Shown: in pieces, positions 63,763 to 64,000 of the stretch
Layout of the letters: the number at the start of each line of letters is the position of its first letter
Position numbering within the stretch: the first letter of the stretch is position 1
Assembly: GCA_003001795.1 (NCBI GenBank)
Contig: PVNI01000009.1
Coordinates: 1 to 64,000 of the forward strand
Length of the DNA: 64,000 nucleotides
Source of the DNA: Actinomadura viridilutea
GTDB taxonomy: Bacteria > Actinomycetota > Actinomycetes > Streptosporangiales > Streptosporangiaceae
Direction: 5' to 3'
The notes under the pieces: model-generated
Databases searched by the model: none
Seen by the model: the letters and a program-made list of their open reading frames with translations, nothing else
What the model was told of the DNA's origin: nothing
Position numbers and translations under genes: made by a program

Positions 63763-64000
63763 ATGGACCTGAACGGAGTTTCCGCAGTCGTCTCCGGCGG
63801 TGCGAGCGGCCTCGGCGCGGCCACCGCCCGGGAACTGGCCGCCAACGGGGTGAAGGTGGTCATCGCCGACCTCCAGGAGGACAAGGGCAAGCCGCTGGCC
63901 GAGGAGCTCGGCGCCATCTTCGTCAAGACCGACGTGACCGACGAGGCCCAGGTGCAGGCCGCGGTGCAGGCCGCCGTCGACAGCGGCGCTCCGCTGCGCG
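63763..64000 (+). CDS. SDR oxidoreductase, 5' end (runs off right edge)
   Basis: 79 codons visible from ATG 63763. The Rossmann glycine motif VVSGGASGLGAATARELAAN is of the TGxxxGxG class, with VVIADLQEDKG fixing the cofactor loop (Asp suggests NAD) and TDVTDEAQVQAAVQAAVD following. This pattern resembles type II 3-hydroxyacyl-CoA dehydrogenases (HSD10-like) of the beta-oxidation class. The active-site Tyr-Lys lies beyond the window. Confidence 0.82.
   Translation, partial: MDLNGVSAVVSGGASGLGAATARELAANGVKVVIADLQEDKGKPLAEELGAIFVKTDVTDEAQVQAAVQAAVDSGAPLR

Overview
The window is high-GC actinomycete chromosome. The very strong G/C third-position bias, GTG/TTG starts, ATGA-coupled operons, a tRNA-Glu and a tRNA-Lys, secreted cell-wall hydrolases and a natural-product cluster fit a filamentous actinomycete, most likely a Streptosporangiales/Thermomonosporaceae member such as Actinomadura. 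This placement is inference from gene style; no marker gene is present.

Left region (1-17.2 kb): one end of a nonribosomal peptide cluster. A minus-strand operon runs aminotransferase -> CPF-motif protein of unknown function -> O-methyltransferase -> NRPS, and the NRPS continues off the left edge (C-A-PCP-C-A-PCP-C...). Three cytochrome P450 genes run on the plus strand (10.2-14.0 kb). They converge with a second minus-strand operon: HTH regulator -> DHA2-type exporter -> cysteine-synthase-fold PLP enzyme. A perfect inverted repeat lies just upstream of the regulator. The first A domain carries a Phe-like specificity code; the second code is unassigned. An IS5 relic and tRNA-Glu mark the cluster boundary.

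Middle region (18-37 kb): mostly housekeeping or exported functions. These are a membrane metallophosphoesterase, a small zincin, an MFS exporter, a PspC protein, aspartate-semialdehyde dehydrogenase (asd), DUF2277, secreted M28 and M4 peptidases, a PEP-mutase/isocitrate-lyase family enzyme, an MFS exporter with a LysR regulator, a disulfide-type flavoprotein reductase, an EamA transporter with an operator overlapping its ribosome-binding site, an unknown membrane protein, a CE15-like glucuronoyl esterase and a DUF3592 protein.

37.4-44.7 kb holds the most interesting locus: a tight five-gene operon encoding a SWIM-like zinc protein, an unrecognised 462-aa protein, a vWA/MIDAS protein, a MoxR-type AAA+ ATPase with a variant Walker B, and a large DUF5682-like protein. 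It ends in a 15-bp perfect terminator hairpin. It looks like a MoxR-vWA chaperone or conflict system whose function is not established.

44.9-50.2 kb is accessory. It holds two head-to-head IS481-family relics (one nearly full length but multiply frameshifted), a sulfotransferase, a Cys-rich copper-binding four-helix protein, a DUF58 gene fragment and an HTH-TM-NBR1-Ig protein. 50.2-53.0 kb is a three-gene cell-wall hydrolase operon in which two proteins share a nearly identical I36-type domain fused to different catalytic domains. 53.2-53.7 kb is a decaying type I-E-like CRISPR array without cas genes, next to tRNA-Lys.

Right region (54-64 kb): a hotdog thioesterase and dienelactone hydrolase pair, a large LuxR (LAL) regulator divergent from an old yellow enzyme, an NlpC/P60 hydrolase with a likely CTG start and a near-perfect Crp-type site about 435 bp upstream, a YiaAB membrane protein, a three-gene coupled nucleotidyltransferase-BON-phosphoesterase operon, and an SDR gene cut by the right edge.
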